64,000 nucleotides of DNA, taken from the NCBI RefSeq assembly GCF_004664715.2, contig NC_051068.1, forward strand, positions 18,352,506-18,416,505, read 5' to 3'. The number at the start of each line of letters is the position of its first letter. The first letter of the stretch is position 1. The position numbers were made by a program, and so were the translations under genes. Source of the stretch: Peromyscus leucopus (lineage: Eukaryota; Chordata; Mammalia; Rodentia; Cricetidae). The notes below the pieces were generated by a model, which had not been told where the DNA came from, did not search any database, and saw nothing but the letters and a program-made list of their open reading frames with translations. Positions 46,704-57,551 of the stretch are shown piece by piece.

Positions 46704-46862
46704 GTTTGTTTGTTTTTCGAGACAGGGTTTCTCTGTATAGCTTTGTGCCTTTCCTGGAACTCACTCTGTAGCCCAGGCTGACCTCGAATTCACAGAGATT
46801 CACCTGCCTCTGCCTCCCGAGTACTGGGATTAAAGGCGTGCGCCCAGCCACCACTGCCCAGC
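46701..46862 (-). repeat. B1 SINE
   Basis: 'cgagacagggtttctctgta', 'ggaactcactctgtagccca' and 'ctgcctctgcctcccgagta': full antisense B1. Confidence 0.97.
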
Positions 46863-47029
46863 ATAAATATATGTATTTTAAGTAATTTAATTAGTAGTTC
46901 ATTATACTTTTGGGCATTTGACAGGTACTTGTCCTTGACTAAAAGTAAGATAAAGAAAATAGATATTATTCTACATATACTCGTGTATCTGTTTCTAGTG
47001 GTCCCCATCTCTTAACGTTTCCTAGATGT

Positions 47030-47240
47030 CTGAGTTTCCATCTGCTATTATTTCCTTTAGCTTGAAGAACTTCCTTTCATTGTCCTTGTGGGAATTCTAT
47101 TAGCCCTTTTTAAATTGGAATTTTTTTGTTTCTTCTTCATTCTGATAGGACATTTTCACAGTAGAGTTTGGAGTTGAGACCTTTAAAAGTGTGTTAAAGA
47201 AGTACTTTCTATCATCTATGTTCCATGGCTTTCTGATGAG
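47030..47240 (-). mobile_element. Ancient L1/HAL1-like fragment
   Basis: 'tttcctttagcttgaagaac' followed by 'ttcctttcattgtcc' and 'ctttctgatgagaaaccc' resemble antisense old L1 3' sequence. Confidence 0.5.
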
Positions 47241-47850
47241 AAACCCAGCCTCCCCTCGACCCCATCGTCTTTGCCCGGTATAAAACCATCTTCCATCTGA
47301 AGGCTTGTGTGAGTGTTAGTGGTTTGACTGAGACATTTAGGTGTTTGTTCTACTGTGAGCTACTTGGGTCTGTAAACGGGTTTCCAGTCAATTTGAAAGA
47401 GCTGTGGCCACCAGTCTGTAGACTTTGTTTTTCTGTCTCATTGTTGCCTTCCTCCCTTTTCGTCCTCCTGAAGTCCAGCTTCGCATATCAGACCAGCTGG
47501 CGTCTATACAAACCCAGGTCCACTCATTCTTCCCCGCTGTTTCTCAGAGAGGAACCGTTCAATACCCATCAACAAATCCAAGCTCATTGGCTTTTTATTC
47601 TGCTATCTTCAGTCTGCTAAGTCCACCCAGTAAGACTTTTCCCTCTGGTGCTGTAGCTTTGGGTGGATAAGGTCCACAGCGCTCTACGTTCTCTGCTGAG
47701 TGTGTTGGTTCATTGTGACCATTTCCCCTGCCTCTTGAAACATGCCTATTAGTTGCTACCAGCACTGTTGTTCAGGTTACTCTGGCATCTAGTTCTCCTG
47801 GGCGTTTTCTCCTCATGATAAGTAGTATTTTCTCCCTTCCCCCTCCTCAT
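47241..47850. other. Non-coding, nothing recognised
   Basis: No supported feature. Confidence 0.35.
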
Positions 47851-47851
47851 G

Positions 47852-47909
<58 letters not shown>
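47852..47909 (+). repeat. (CT)n microsatellite
   Basis: Uninterrupted CT tract of about 58 bases. Confidence 0.98.
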
Positions 47910-47911
<2 letters not shown>

Positions 47912-48574
47912 GTCTTTGTCCATCTGTCTTTCTGGTGGAGGAGGGTTATTCTGGGATGACCTACATACAGTACTTCATAGAAGCTCCGCCTTCTATCGTC
48001 TTTCCGTGGGGAATGGTGTTTTTAAATTGAATGTTTGAGTTTTGACTCATTGCTTGAACTTGTAGAGACTTGATTTTCTATCTTACTTGGCAGGTTTGCT
48101 TTTGTCTGTCTGCATCTTGAGTGGATTGTAAGTCTTTCTTCCAAGGTCTAGCCTCTTCAGGTTTTCAACAAAAAGCCCAGGGTATTCACCAAGACCTTTC
48201 AGCTTGGGGAAATCATATGCCAGCTGTCTCTACAGATGCAAACACCAGCTGAAATCTCTGTCTGCCCTTCCAGACCTTATTGTCCACACTCCTTTTGTGC
48301 TGTCTCCTGTGCCCAGGGACTGTATCAAGCGTTGAGACAGGGTATGTGCAGTTCTAGAAACTTCTTCCCACACTTTCTCAGTCCCCAGATACTCTGCCCC
48401 AGTAAACTATGTGCTTTGATGCTTTCTGGCTGTAGACCAAAGTGGTCTACTTACAATCTGATCACCCTGCCCTTGATGGTTTGGACAGGGCCTCCAAGGT
48501 AAAGCCATGAATATGTACTTCTTAATACAATTGTCTTTCAAAAGTGAAATCCTCTTATTTTTTGCCCAGTTTTG
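47910..48574. other. Non-coding, nothing recognised
   Basis: No supported feature. Confidence 0.35.
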
Positions 48575-48575
48575 A

Positions 48576-48589
48576 TCTCTGTCTCTCTG

Positions 48590-48624
<35 letters not shown>

Positions 48625-48660
48625 ATCTATCTCTGTGTGTGTGTGTATGTGTGTGTTGTG
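48576..48660 (+). repeat. (CTGT)/(CT)/(GT) compound microsatellite
   Basis: Pyrimidine-rich CTCTGT units change into GT units. Confidence 0.97.
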
Positions 48661-48932
48661 TTCTCACGTGTAGGTACACATGTGAGCAGACATGTAGAGG
48701 ACAACTTCAGCTATCATTCCCTAGGTATCATCTATCTTGTAGTTTTTGAGTCAAGGTCCCTCACTGGCCTGGAACCTGATAATTTATTTAGGCTGGCTGA
48801 TCAGTGAGGCCCAGAGATCTGCTTTGCAGTGTTAGGATTATACGCTTGAACAACAATACTTGACTTTTAAATGTGGGTTCTGGGAATTGAACTCAAGCAC
48901 TTTGCCTACTGATCTGTCTACTTTGGGTTACT
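48661..48932 (-). repeat. B3-type SINE
   Basis: 'catgtagaggacaacttcag', 'tccctcactggcctggaacc' and 'gttctgggaattgaactcaa' are antisense B3 phrases, like the copies at 24.8 and 51.3 kb. Confidence 0.75.
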
Positions 48933-49084
48933 TTTAATCAAAATACAAATAATGGCTTTTCATATTCAGTCCAAAGTTTATCACTGTTGCCTGTGGATGG
49001 ACAGTTGGGTGGAGTTAGAGTTTTGCCACAATGTTGTGAACATGAGCCTACAGGGAGGGTCACATCATAAGGAATTTTAGTACC

Positions 49085-49206
49085 TGTCTCTCCTGCTCAA
49101 CTGTCAACTCTTAGGAACATAATCTGCTTTAGCACGGATCATTAATACTTATCACAGTAGTATCTAGTACAGTATGGAGGAAAATATTTATTGAATAAAT
49201 GAGCAT
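49085..49206 (+). repeat. L2/MIR-like 3' end
   Basis: 'tatctagtacagtatggagg' then 'atttattgaataaatgagca' fits the L2 3' end ('gcctggcacatag...aatatttgttgaatgaatga'). Confidence 0.6.
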
Positions 49207-49343
49207 AGTAAAACTAACAAGTTTGATGAACGGGGCAGGATACAATGCTCCTGAGCAGTTACGAGCAGCTCATCGATCCTCTGACCAATCACTGGAGAGT
49301 CTTCTGAGGACTGAAGGGGCCAGGTAGGCTTTGTCTCTTTATT

Positions 49344-49572
49344 TTGCTTGGTTTTTTGAGACAGTATCTTATATAGCCCAGGCTAGCTTCAAACTCCTTA
49401 TGTAACCAAGGATGACCATGAACTTCTGATCCTCCTGCTTCCATCTCTGGAATTCTGGGATTGCAGATGTGCACCACTATGCCCAGTTTTATGTGGCGCT
49501 GGAGACTGAACCTTCAGGGCTTCACACACACTAGGAAGCACACTACCAATTGACCCACCCACTTAGCCTCCA
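49344..49572 (-). repeat. B4 SINE
   Basis: An antisense B1-like part ('ttttttgagacagtatctta', 'tagcccaggctagcttcaaa') is followed by an antisense ID-like head ('gactgaaccttcagggcttc', 'actaccaattgacccaccca'). Confidence 0.88.
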
Positions 49573-49602
49573 TTTTGATCACTTTTAGTGATGTCAGTAA
49601 AA

Positions 49603-49725
49603 CCAGCTAAGGCTGGTTCTCACCTGTAACCCTAGAACTCAGAAGGCTGCAGTAGAAGGATCCTGAGTGAAAGGCCAGCCTAAGACACATAGTGAGATGC
49701 TGTCCTAATAGGACAAAAGTAATAA
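49603..49725 (+). repeat. B1/B4-like SINE
   Basis: 'ctcacctgtaaccctagaac' and 'gaaaggccagcctaagacac' are a diverged SINE body. Confidence 0.6.
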
Positions 49726-49811
49726 CAAATCCCAGTACTCCCAGATGGAAGCAATTATTCTGAGATTATGAGTTAATGTGGTAAATAAAAATAATGACAC
49801 ATTGTTGGTGC

Positions 49812-49977
49812 TTTTTTTTTTTTTTTTTGGTTTCTCGAGACAGGGTTTCTCTGTGTAGCTTTGCGCCTTTCCTGGAGCTCACTTGGTAGCCCAGGCTGGC
49901 CTCGAACTCACAGAGATCCGCCTGCCTCTGCCTCCCGAGTGCTGGGATTAAAGGCATGCGCCACCAACGCCCGGCTA
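49812..49977 (-). repeat. B1 SINE
   Basis: 'ctcgagacagggtttctctg', 'gtagcccaggctggcctcga' and 'tgctgggattaaaggcatgc': a young-looking antisense B1 with an 18-base T tail. Confidence 0.98.
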
Positions 49978-51095
49978 GGTGTTTTATATTTTAGTTTTAG
50001 AACAAACCTCTCACTTGAAATGCCTGGTTAGGTGGTCATGGCTCTCCCCTATGCAGTCAGACAAGAAGAGAGGAGAGCAATTCATGTGTCGGTGCACACT
50101 GGTAAGCCCAGATCTTAGCAGGCTGGGGAGAAAGAACTTCTCTCTCGACAGAAATGGAACAAAAGAAACAGAAGGCTTCGTTTTGCTCTGGCTGAGTTGA
50201 GCTGAGGTAAAGACTGCCCTAGGTGAGTTGGAGGCTTGTAAGGAAAGTGGCATGCCAACACCGGAGGCAGGACATGGCCAGCAGGAGGTGACTTGGGATT
50301 TCATTTGCTGCTCCCCACTCTGTAAAGAAATAGAGCTGGGAAAATGGCTTCATTCCAGGCCTTTGGTTTAATTCCCCCAAACAGAGAAAACAGAACATAC
50401 AGGATAAATAAATAATACTGAAGTGTTCCAGACACTGAAACAATGTTGAAGAAACCTACATCATACAGAAAATAAAGACTACCCTTTGAACAGCAGATCA
50501 CCATCAGAGCATCTGCAGAAGAAAACTTGCTTGGTGTGTTTAGTTCAGGCACGGCATCCTCGAACCTGTCTTTTCTAGTAACCCTGGGAACACCTTCATG
50601 GAGTTCTGCTTCATAGGAGGCTGTATGAAAACAACCCCAGGAAGCCAGCACAGAAGAAGGGGCTTCTCCTGAGAGCTCTGCTGGGGAAGAAATGATTTGA
50701 GAATGAAGTAAGCGCAAATTCATCACAAGCTGTTGCTGCCAGAGAAAGAACCAGTCTGAGGGAAGCCGTTCACTGCCAGATGTGTGGACATGTCCAAGGC
50801 TTTCCCCGCCTTGCTCCATCTCACCTTTGTGAGGATTTTGTGGTCTTAACAGGGGCTTGAGACCTCAAGACCATCTCAAGTGAGGAGGTTTGCAGTACCT
50901 TTCTGGTTTCACAAAAATGAAAGAGGACGCATGATGATTTCCTGCTTAGGACTCCAGCTAAAGAGCTGAAAGCCAGTAGCCAGGCATTCTGCCTGTGTGA
51001 GGAACTGTGAGTCCCGTGCTCACACAGAGCTCACACGTTGCATGACAGCAGTATCCTCCACACCTGTGTCTCCCTCTTCACAAGGACTTATTTAG
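49978..51095. other. Non-coding, nothing recognised
   Basis: A 172-codon minus-strand open frame (50301-50819) is present; no family is recognised and it lacks supporting features. Confidence 0.4.
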
Positions 51096-51097
51096 GG

Positions 51098-51285
51098 TTA
51101 TGTGTGTGTGAGTGTATATGCATGTGTGTGTGGAAGCATGTCCATGTGTGCAAACATGCATTTGTGTGTGCAGAAGTACATGTGCATATATAGAAGCATG
51201 TGTGTATGTACAGAATTACCTGTGTGCAGAAGCATGTGTGTGTGTGTGTGTACAGAAGCACATGTGTGTGTACACTCATGCATAT
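51098..51285 (+). repeat. TG-rich degenerate repeat
   Basis: TGTG/CATG/GCAGAAG motifs expand next to a B3-type SINE, much as at 23.7 kb but irregular. Confidence 0.85.
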
Positions 51286-51575
51286 GTGTGGGACACACAT
51301 GCACTTGCATCCACATGGAGGTCAGAGGACACACTCAAGTGTCAATCCTCAGCTCACCATGAACCTTGATTTTTGAGACAAGTGCTAGACCTGGACACAA
51401 CAATTTGGCTTCATAGATTGGCTGACAGTCAGCTCCTGGGATCCCCGTGTTTGCTCCCTAGTACTGGGATTACAAACATAAGCCTTAAAAAAATGTGAGT
51501 TCTGGGGGTCAAACTCTGGTCTTTACGCTTGCACAAAAGGAACTTTACCAACTGAGCCAGCATGCCAGCCTTCTC
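51286..51575 (-). repeat. B3-type SINE
   Basis: 'catccacatggaggtcagag', 'ccctagtactgggattacaa' and 'ggaactttaccaactgagcc' are antisense B3. Confidence 0.8.
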
Positions 51576-52845
51576 CCACACCCCTTCCCTGGCCCCGGAG
51601 CAGCTTGAACAGCAGAAAGTATATCCAAGACTATAAGCTATTTGTTTTTGCAGGTGTGGGGTGACAAGGTTGGAACCTGGGCACTTGAAGTGTTTGCGTG
51701 CTCCCGACAGGTGGCAGCATAGTCTCGGTGTGGAGGACCAATGCCTGCTCTCGGGAGGAAATCGGCAAAGGTGTCAGTAGCAGACGCAATCGTCGCCTTG
51801 CATCCCTGTGAGACGCCATGAATGTAGCACCGTGGTCACAGCTTCTCCAGCACACCGTGCTCTCTAGCTTGAAGTGGAGGAAGCTTCACGACACGGCTTT
51901 GTCCTAAAGTGGCTGATGACGGATAAAAGCTTGTTAAATGACTGGTGCTTCCGTCTCTTCTCTCTTGTCAGGACGGCTTTATCAACCAGCAGACGTTAAT
52001 GTGTGAACTCCATTCATGTTTCCCCCAGGCCTCCACCAAGCAATGACTGGCCTCAAGTGAGTCGAACAAGAAAGGGAGAGGATGACTGGAAGCCTAGAAA
52101 CCACTGACTTCCAAGAGCATGAGCGCTTGTGTGGGGGCCAATCTGTATGCCGCCTGGGAGTTGTGTCTGTGGCCGGCAGGGTGGGTTAGAAAGGAGGAGG
52201 GTGGACCCCTGGGTGTGAAGGACTTGGGACGCACATTAGTAGTGTCAGATTCCATTACTAAGAATTCTCTCTTTAGGGTGTGAATATATCTCTAGAAATT
52301 GGGCTCCTTTAAGTTAAGCAAGCTTAAAGAGAATCAAATTGTGACGAAGAAGGGAATTATCTAGATAAAACATAATAGATACACAAATTACACATCGTTC
52401 CAGAGGCCAGACATACCCTTCCATTACTGAAAGGCCTCCCATGATGATTATAAAATCAATCTCTTCCCTACTCTTATGTTTATTTGAAAAGTCTATTTTA
52501 AAGTTTATTTGAAAAATAAACTGAGAAAAAAAATCACTGTGGCCTTAGCAGTGAAAGCTGGTGTCAGTTTTGTGTGCTGGCATCTCAGACTTAGGGAATT
52601 CAGAAGACTATTCTCTGACACTGGAGTGCTCTCACCACACCTGAAATTCAGCAGGCATGACTGGCTGTCAGGGGAGTAGACACCCCTCAGGATCCAAGCA
52701 GAGTCAGGGCGATCTGCGGCTTCACCAGCTGTGACTGTGCACTGGCTAGTCAGCTCTGTACTCACACTCCCTTCCCTCAAGAATTGCTGCTTCCTGGTTC
52801 TTCAGAGGAACCAGACAGATAGACAGATATATAGATGCACGCGTG
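51576..52845. other. Non-coding, nothing recognised
   Basis: No supported feature in about 1.3 kb. Confidence 0.4.
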
Positions 52846-52846
52846 C

Positions 52847-52847
52847 A

Positions 52848-52931
<84 letters not shown>
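52847..52931 (+). repeat. (CT)n microsatellite
   Basis: CT tract of about 85 bases with one interruption. Confidence 0.98.
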
Positions 52932-52936
<5 letters not shown>

Positions 52937-53079
52937 TGAAAATTTTAAGACCCAAATAGAGTCATTTTTCTGATATGTCAAGCAGTTTTGATCAAATGAT
53001 TAGAAAACATTAAATTGCTTTATCTAACATAAAAGAACTCTGCACACTATAAATCCAAAACTTTTCTTTAGAAAAAAAA

Positions 53080-53215
53080 TTTGTAATCCCAACACTTGAG
53101 AGGTTGAGTCTGGAAGATTGCCATGAGTTTGAAGACAGCATGGGCTGCGTACTGAGTACCTGGCCAGCCTGGGCTACAGAGTAAGGCCCTGTCGCCAGAA
53201 AGAAAACCCCAAATT
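53080..53215 (+). repeat. B1/B4-like SINE
   Basis: 'ttgtaatcccaacacttgag' and 'ggccagcctgggctacagag' form a SINE body with an internal duplication-like stretch. Confidence 0.7.
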
Positions 53216-53394
53216 TTTAAAGTGCAAATACCTTAGATGAAGTGCCCCTGGGATGTTGGAGAAAGAATAGCAATGTGCCTGGAGTCCATTGGGAAGTAAA
53301 ATGGGGTGTAAAGATGCAAGGCAACCAAGTAGCCCTAGGCGGCATGGGAACCATTGGAATCTTTGAGTTGAGGGAGTGACGACGGATTGTGATT

Positions 53395-53560
53395 TTTTTT
53401 CTATATACCTATGCACCGCAGTGTACACGTGGAGGGTCAGAAGACAACTTTCAGGAGTCATTTCTCTCCTTCTACCATGTGTGGGTCCCAGGAGTCAAAC
53501 TCAGGTCACCAGGCTTGGTAGCAAGTGCCTGTACCCACTGAGGCATCTCCTGGGCCCCTG
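53395..53560 (-). repeat. B2/B3-type SINE
   Basis: 'gtggagggtcagaagacaac', 'tctaccatgtgtgggtccca' and 'cactgaggcatctcctgggc' are antisense B2/B3 phrases. Confidence 0.75.
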
Positions 53561-53838
53561 AGATTGGGTTTTAAAGGGGCTGTATGAGTCGCTTTGTTAC
53601 ACATAGATTTTGGTGAAGGGAAAGGACAGAAGCAGAGAAATTGCTTAGGAAGGCTCTACAACCATCCAAGTGAGAGTTCTGGGTGGCCTCAAAGCAAGAG
53701 CTGATGCTGGTGAAGCTGGAGAGAGAATGTGGCTCCAATAGCTGTGGGGGATTTGAAAATGAGTCAGTGTTTGAATCTGAAGCAGAACAGCAAGGATGAG
53801 ACAGATAGGTGGCGACTTCGTGGGCAGGTTCTCAAGCA

Positions 53839-54300
53839 GGAGGAGGGACCATGTGCTGCCAGGCCTGGAGCTCCGGACTCAGCAGCAGCCAGGACTACAG
53901 GAATGGAGGAGAGACCATGTGCTGCCAGGCCTGGAGCTCCGGACTCAGCAGCAGCCAGGACTACAGGAATGGAGGAGAGACCATGTGCTGCCAGGCCTGG
54001 AGCTCCGGACTCAGCAGCAGCCAGGACTACAGGAATGGAGGAGAGACCATGTGCTGCCAGGCCTGGAGCTCCGGACTCAGCAGCAGCCAGGACTACAGGA
54101 ATGGAGGAGAGACCATGTGCTGCCAGGCCTGGAGCTCCGGACTCAGCAGCAGCCAGGACTACAGGAATGGAGGAGAGACCATGTGCTGCCAGGCCTGGAG
54201 CTCCGGACTCAGCAGCAGCCAGGACTACAGGAATGGAGGAGAGACCATGTGCTGCCAGGCCTGGAGCTCCAGACTCAGCAGCAGCCAGGGCTACAGGAAT
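53839..54300. repeat. 66-bp minisatellite, 7 copies
   Basis: Seven head-to-tail units of exactly 66 bp start 'ggaggagagaccatgtgctg' and end 'ccaggactacaggaat'. Units 2-6 look identical; unit 1 has ggagggacc and unit 7 has ctccagact and cagggcta. The unit length is a multiple of three and has no stop in any plus frame, so three long frames stay open; one (53729-54532, 267 codons) repeats a 22-residue block starting EERPCAARPG. No known protein is recognised. Confidence 0.98.
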
Positions 54301-55079
54301 GAGGAAAAGTGCTGAGAGACGGGGGAAGAGAGGAGGCCTGGCTTTGGGTATAGAAGCAGAGGGAACAGGACGTTTCTCAAGCTGCTTGACTAGCAGGTGG
54401 TGCTTTACACGTGCAATAGTTCCAGGGGAGAAGGATTCAGGGTTGCCGCCGAGAGTGACAGTGGGTCACAAGCCACTTGAAAAGCACAAGCACTCAGACA
54501 GACATTCGGGGGTCTGGGGAGTTTCCCAATGAGAGCCCTCCCCACCGAGGTCACCTTAGCAAGGAACATAGCTCAGTCCTTGGTGACCGCAGCATAGTGA
54601 CCCACAGACAAGGGACACTGAGAACAAGGGACAGAAAGCCAGTGGGACCAACGTGAACCCAGGAGTGTTATCTGCATGGAGCACAGGTGTGATGGCAGAG
54701 GCAGGCAATTCTCAACCCCTTCCAAACCTGCTGGGCATTCAGAGGGAGTCTGCAAAGGAAATGGGACCTTTGAGCTAGAACTGGGGACAGTTTTATTTTG
54801 GTGACAGTGGATAAGAAGAAAACATCATCTTTATCACAGCCATATAAAAACTGCATGCTCACCTTTTCTGCCGGGATGGTTGGATTAAGGGTTTTCAGAG
54901 AATCACAACAGACAGTTGTACTGACTGGGTAGTATTTAATATGATCAAGTCTTAAATAAGAAGCCATGAACATAAACATTCAAAACCAAATACATAATAA
55001 ATAATCATTAAGTTATAAAGTACATCATTCATATTAAAAGTAAATTCTCAGGTGTAACTGTAAATAAAACAGAGCAATA
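54301..55079. other. Non-coding, downstream of Il21
   Basis: No recognised repeat. The Il21 transcript may end within or just right of this stretch. Confidence 0.4.
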
Positions 55080-57449
55080 ATGTAGATTAATAATGCTATG
55101 AGTTTATTCACAAGTACAAAGAAGACACTTTCAGCTAAAATATTAACGGTCATAACTAATTTTATCTGAACTCTCGTGACCTACCCTTCCTTCCTTCCTT
55201 CCTTCCTTCCTTCCTTCCTTCCTTCCTTCCTTCCTTATTGAGCAACTGAATATCACACTTGGATGACATTTAACTAAGAAGTGTGGTCAGGTGTTCCTAT
55301 AAGAGTACCCAGGTCATTGAAACTCAGACATACAAAGCTCAAAAAACAAAAATACAGAATAGACGTAGGAAAGCCCAGCACCCCCATTGTACAAATAAGG
55401 AAATGAAAACCAAAAGGGCTTAAGAAAGTGGCCACATTTCATAGCCAACAGCATGTCAGGTCTGTCTTGTTGTCACCGGCAGGTGAACAATGGTGTCCAC
55501 AGTTTTTCCTTACATCCCTCTCAAGGACTGACTAAGTCTTAGATGCAGAGAAGTGGAGGTATTACTATGCAAGACCTACTTCGTCTAGTTTATTCAAAGT
55601 ATCACTTTTTCTTGGCTAGTGGTGGACCCTTTACTGGAGTTTCCAAACTATTCAAGCTCTTAGCCTGGGCACCACTGAATTATTTTTACTTCTAGAGTAG
55701 ACATGCTCAATGATCTAAAAGGCTAGAACAGATTTTTAAACAATAAACACACCAAAATAAATACATTGTCTTAAATATAAAACCACAGTGTCAAGAAGTC
55801 AACAATTATAAAGCCAGAAAACAAACAATCAAATAAAACTTGTAGACACCATCTCTCTCCATCATTGCTTTCTGAAGGATTGTGTCTTTGCTTCAACTTT
55901 GACCCTCAAACCCAACAACCTGTGCTAGCACCATTCAACACTCAGGTGGGCTAATGTGTATAGAATATCATCAGGACTTGCACATTTACATAATTTCTTT
56001 ACAATAATATATTTTAAACTTTTGAGAGAGTACATTGTTTCTGGTTGTGACACTTTGCTGGGAATTAATGAAATAATCAGCGATATGTTAGAGCTGTACA
56101 CTAAGTCTGTGTTTGCTTTAAAAGCACTTTTAAGTACAGACATTTCTGCCTCGGAGCAAAGCCCCTACACCCAGTCCAGTACATGTTCTTGGGCTCTCAG
56201 ATCCATTTTAACAAGAAGAGATTCTCGAAGAGATTATACTATTCCAGGGAAAATAGCTTTCTAGACTTTCACCTCACATTGAAACAGACTGTTGGAATTT
56301 ATATCAAATGCAGAATGCTTTGTTTATTTTACCATCTATGGTTAAAAGATTGGAATGTTAAGTAAATGTCTGTTTAAAACCGGGACAGAACCTCTGGTCT
56401 CTTGGTTAATCTCCTGATTTTGATCTTAAATAGATGGTTAAATTTAACTTGTCAAAAGTGTGCACGAAATGTGTCTTAAATGCTCAACGTTTGAAATGTC
56501 TTTATCTCAGAAGTCCCATTGTACAAAGAGGAAAGGAAAGAATGGACACAGGAAAGGACACTAATGACTGGATTAGAAGATCCAACACACCCATACTCTT
56601 TGAGATGAGAGCTACAAAACCTTAAAACTCTATTTGCTCCAGAAGACTCTGCTGATGTTTGCCCTACCATAGGTTTTAGTTGCCATCTTCACAAGTTTAA
56701 AATATTAGCTTATAAAAAGACTTGACATTGGGAGAAGTTAACCCTGCTTCTTAATATGCCATTACCACTTTAGAAAGACAGTGAAGACCAGGAATGAAGT
56801 CTATAAATAGGCTAAATTCTACTGTATTTAAATATCTTGATAGACCTAATAAAGAAGAAAAATTGCTTGTACCCATCTAGGAAAACTCTCCCCTGTAGCA
56901 TAAATAGATTAGATATCTGTATGCTGGATGTTCATTTGGAAGGAGCAAGCCCTTCAGACATGCTTTCAAGTACAATTTTCCTTAGAGAATAAAGACTTCA
57001 ATTTCCGATTTCATCTTACTCTTCTGTATTTTCAGCTTACATCATTCGGTTAGGATCACAAAAGGTCTTATTCTTGCAGACCAACAGTTTCTCTAGCTGT
57101 ATTTTTAGTTAAAATCTTTAGTTTTCCCCTTCCAGTCAAAGCATGTCACAGTTGGGCAACAAGATGAAGACGTCACAACTTGAGAAGTCACAGAAATCCA
57201 TGACACGGGAAGCTGAGCTCTCTGAAGAGAGATTTTCCCAGTTGATAGCCCGGAGTCTGTCAGTGAACTGCAATGTCTGTGTAGTAATTTGGCAATGGAT
57301 CTTAGCCTTCAGTGTTTGAGTCATTCCTATAGGAACATACTGTACTTCTCCATTCACAATCCCAGGAAGCAAGAGGCACTCCCGTTTGTGAGTTTCCATA
57401 GTGTGCAGTGTCTCCTCAAGTCCTTGGGAATCTTCAGGTCCTGTGTGTT
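55080..57449 (-). other. Il21: Probable Il21 3' untranslated region
   Basis: The sequence directly after the Il21 stop codon should be 3' UTR. Rodent Il21 mRNAs have a long 3' UTR (my recollection), so I extend it to a candidate AATAAA on the minus strand (TTTATT at 55103-55108). Nearer AATAAA candidates lie at 56323-56328 and 55589-55594 and could give shorter forms. AU-rich ATTTA motifs occur on the minus strand around 55750-55780, typical of unstable cytokine mRNAs. The 3' end is inferred, not proven; no SINE or L1 was recognised inside the segment, which fits a retained exon. Confidence 0.5.
55187..55236 (+). repeat. (CCTT)n microsatellite
   Basis: About 12 CCTT units, within the putative Il21 3' UTR (purine-rich GGAA repeats in the mRNA sense). 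Confidence 0.97.
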
Positions 57450-57473
57450 CTAGGAAAGATGCTGATGAATCAT
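57450..57473 (-). CDS. Il21: Interleukin-21, exon 5 coding part (C-terminus)
   Basis: This is the last coding exon of the T-cell cytokine interleukin-21, a secreted four-helix-bundle ligand of the IL-21 receptor/common gamma chain. Read on the minus strand, a polypyrimidine/CAG acceptor (intron bases 57474-57479) precedes eight codons, MIHQHLS plus TAG. This is the ending I know from mouse IL-21; the human protein continues with SSRTHGSEDS. The exon is phase 0, matching exon 4. The TAG arises where, by comparison with the human protein, two bases appear to be missing, and relics of the longer tail lie in the 3' UTR. Recognition rests on remembered family sequence, the splice sites and the ordered neighbouring exons. 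Confidence 0.93.
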   Translation of the reverse strand: MIHQHLS

Positions 57474-57551
57474 CTGTGGAAACAATGGTCCGTGAGTCAC
57501 CAGGCGCAAGAGTCAATGAAGGAGATAAATAAACACATTTAAGGCACATAC
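57474..57551 (-). other. Il21: Il21 intron 4 (78 bp)
   Basis: This very short intron is bounded by GT at 57551/57550 and AG at 57475/57474 (minus strand). If it is retained, translation runs on from exon 4 in frame for 12 codons ([12 protein letters not shown]) to TGA at 57513-57515. Confidence 0.9.

Noticed and set aside
50301..50819. 172-codon minus-strand open frame
   Set aside because: No similarity to a known family could be recognised and no gene structure surrounds it; chance in single-copy DNA is the simplest reading.
53729..54532. 267-codon and two 168-codon open frames
   Set aside because: All three plus frames are open because the 66-bp unit lacks stops; no known family, splice context or promoter supports a protein. 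Kept as a minisatellite.
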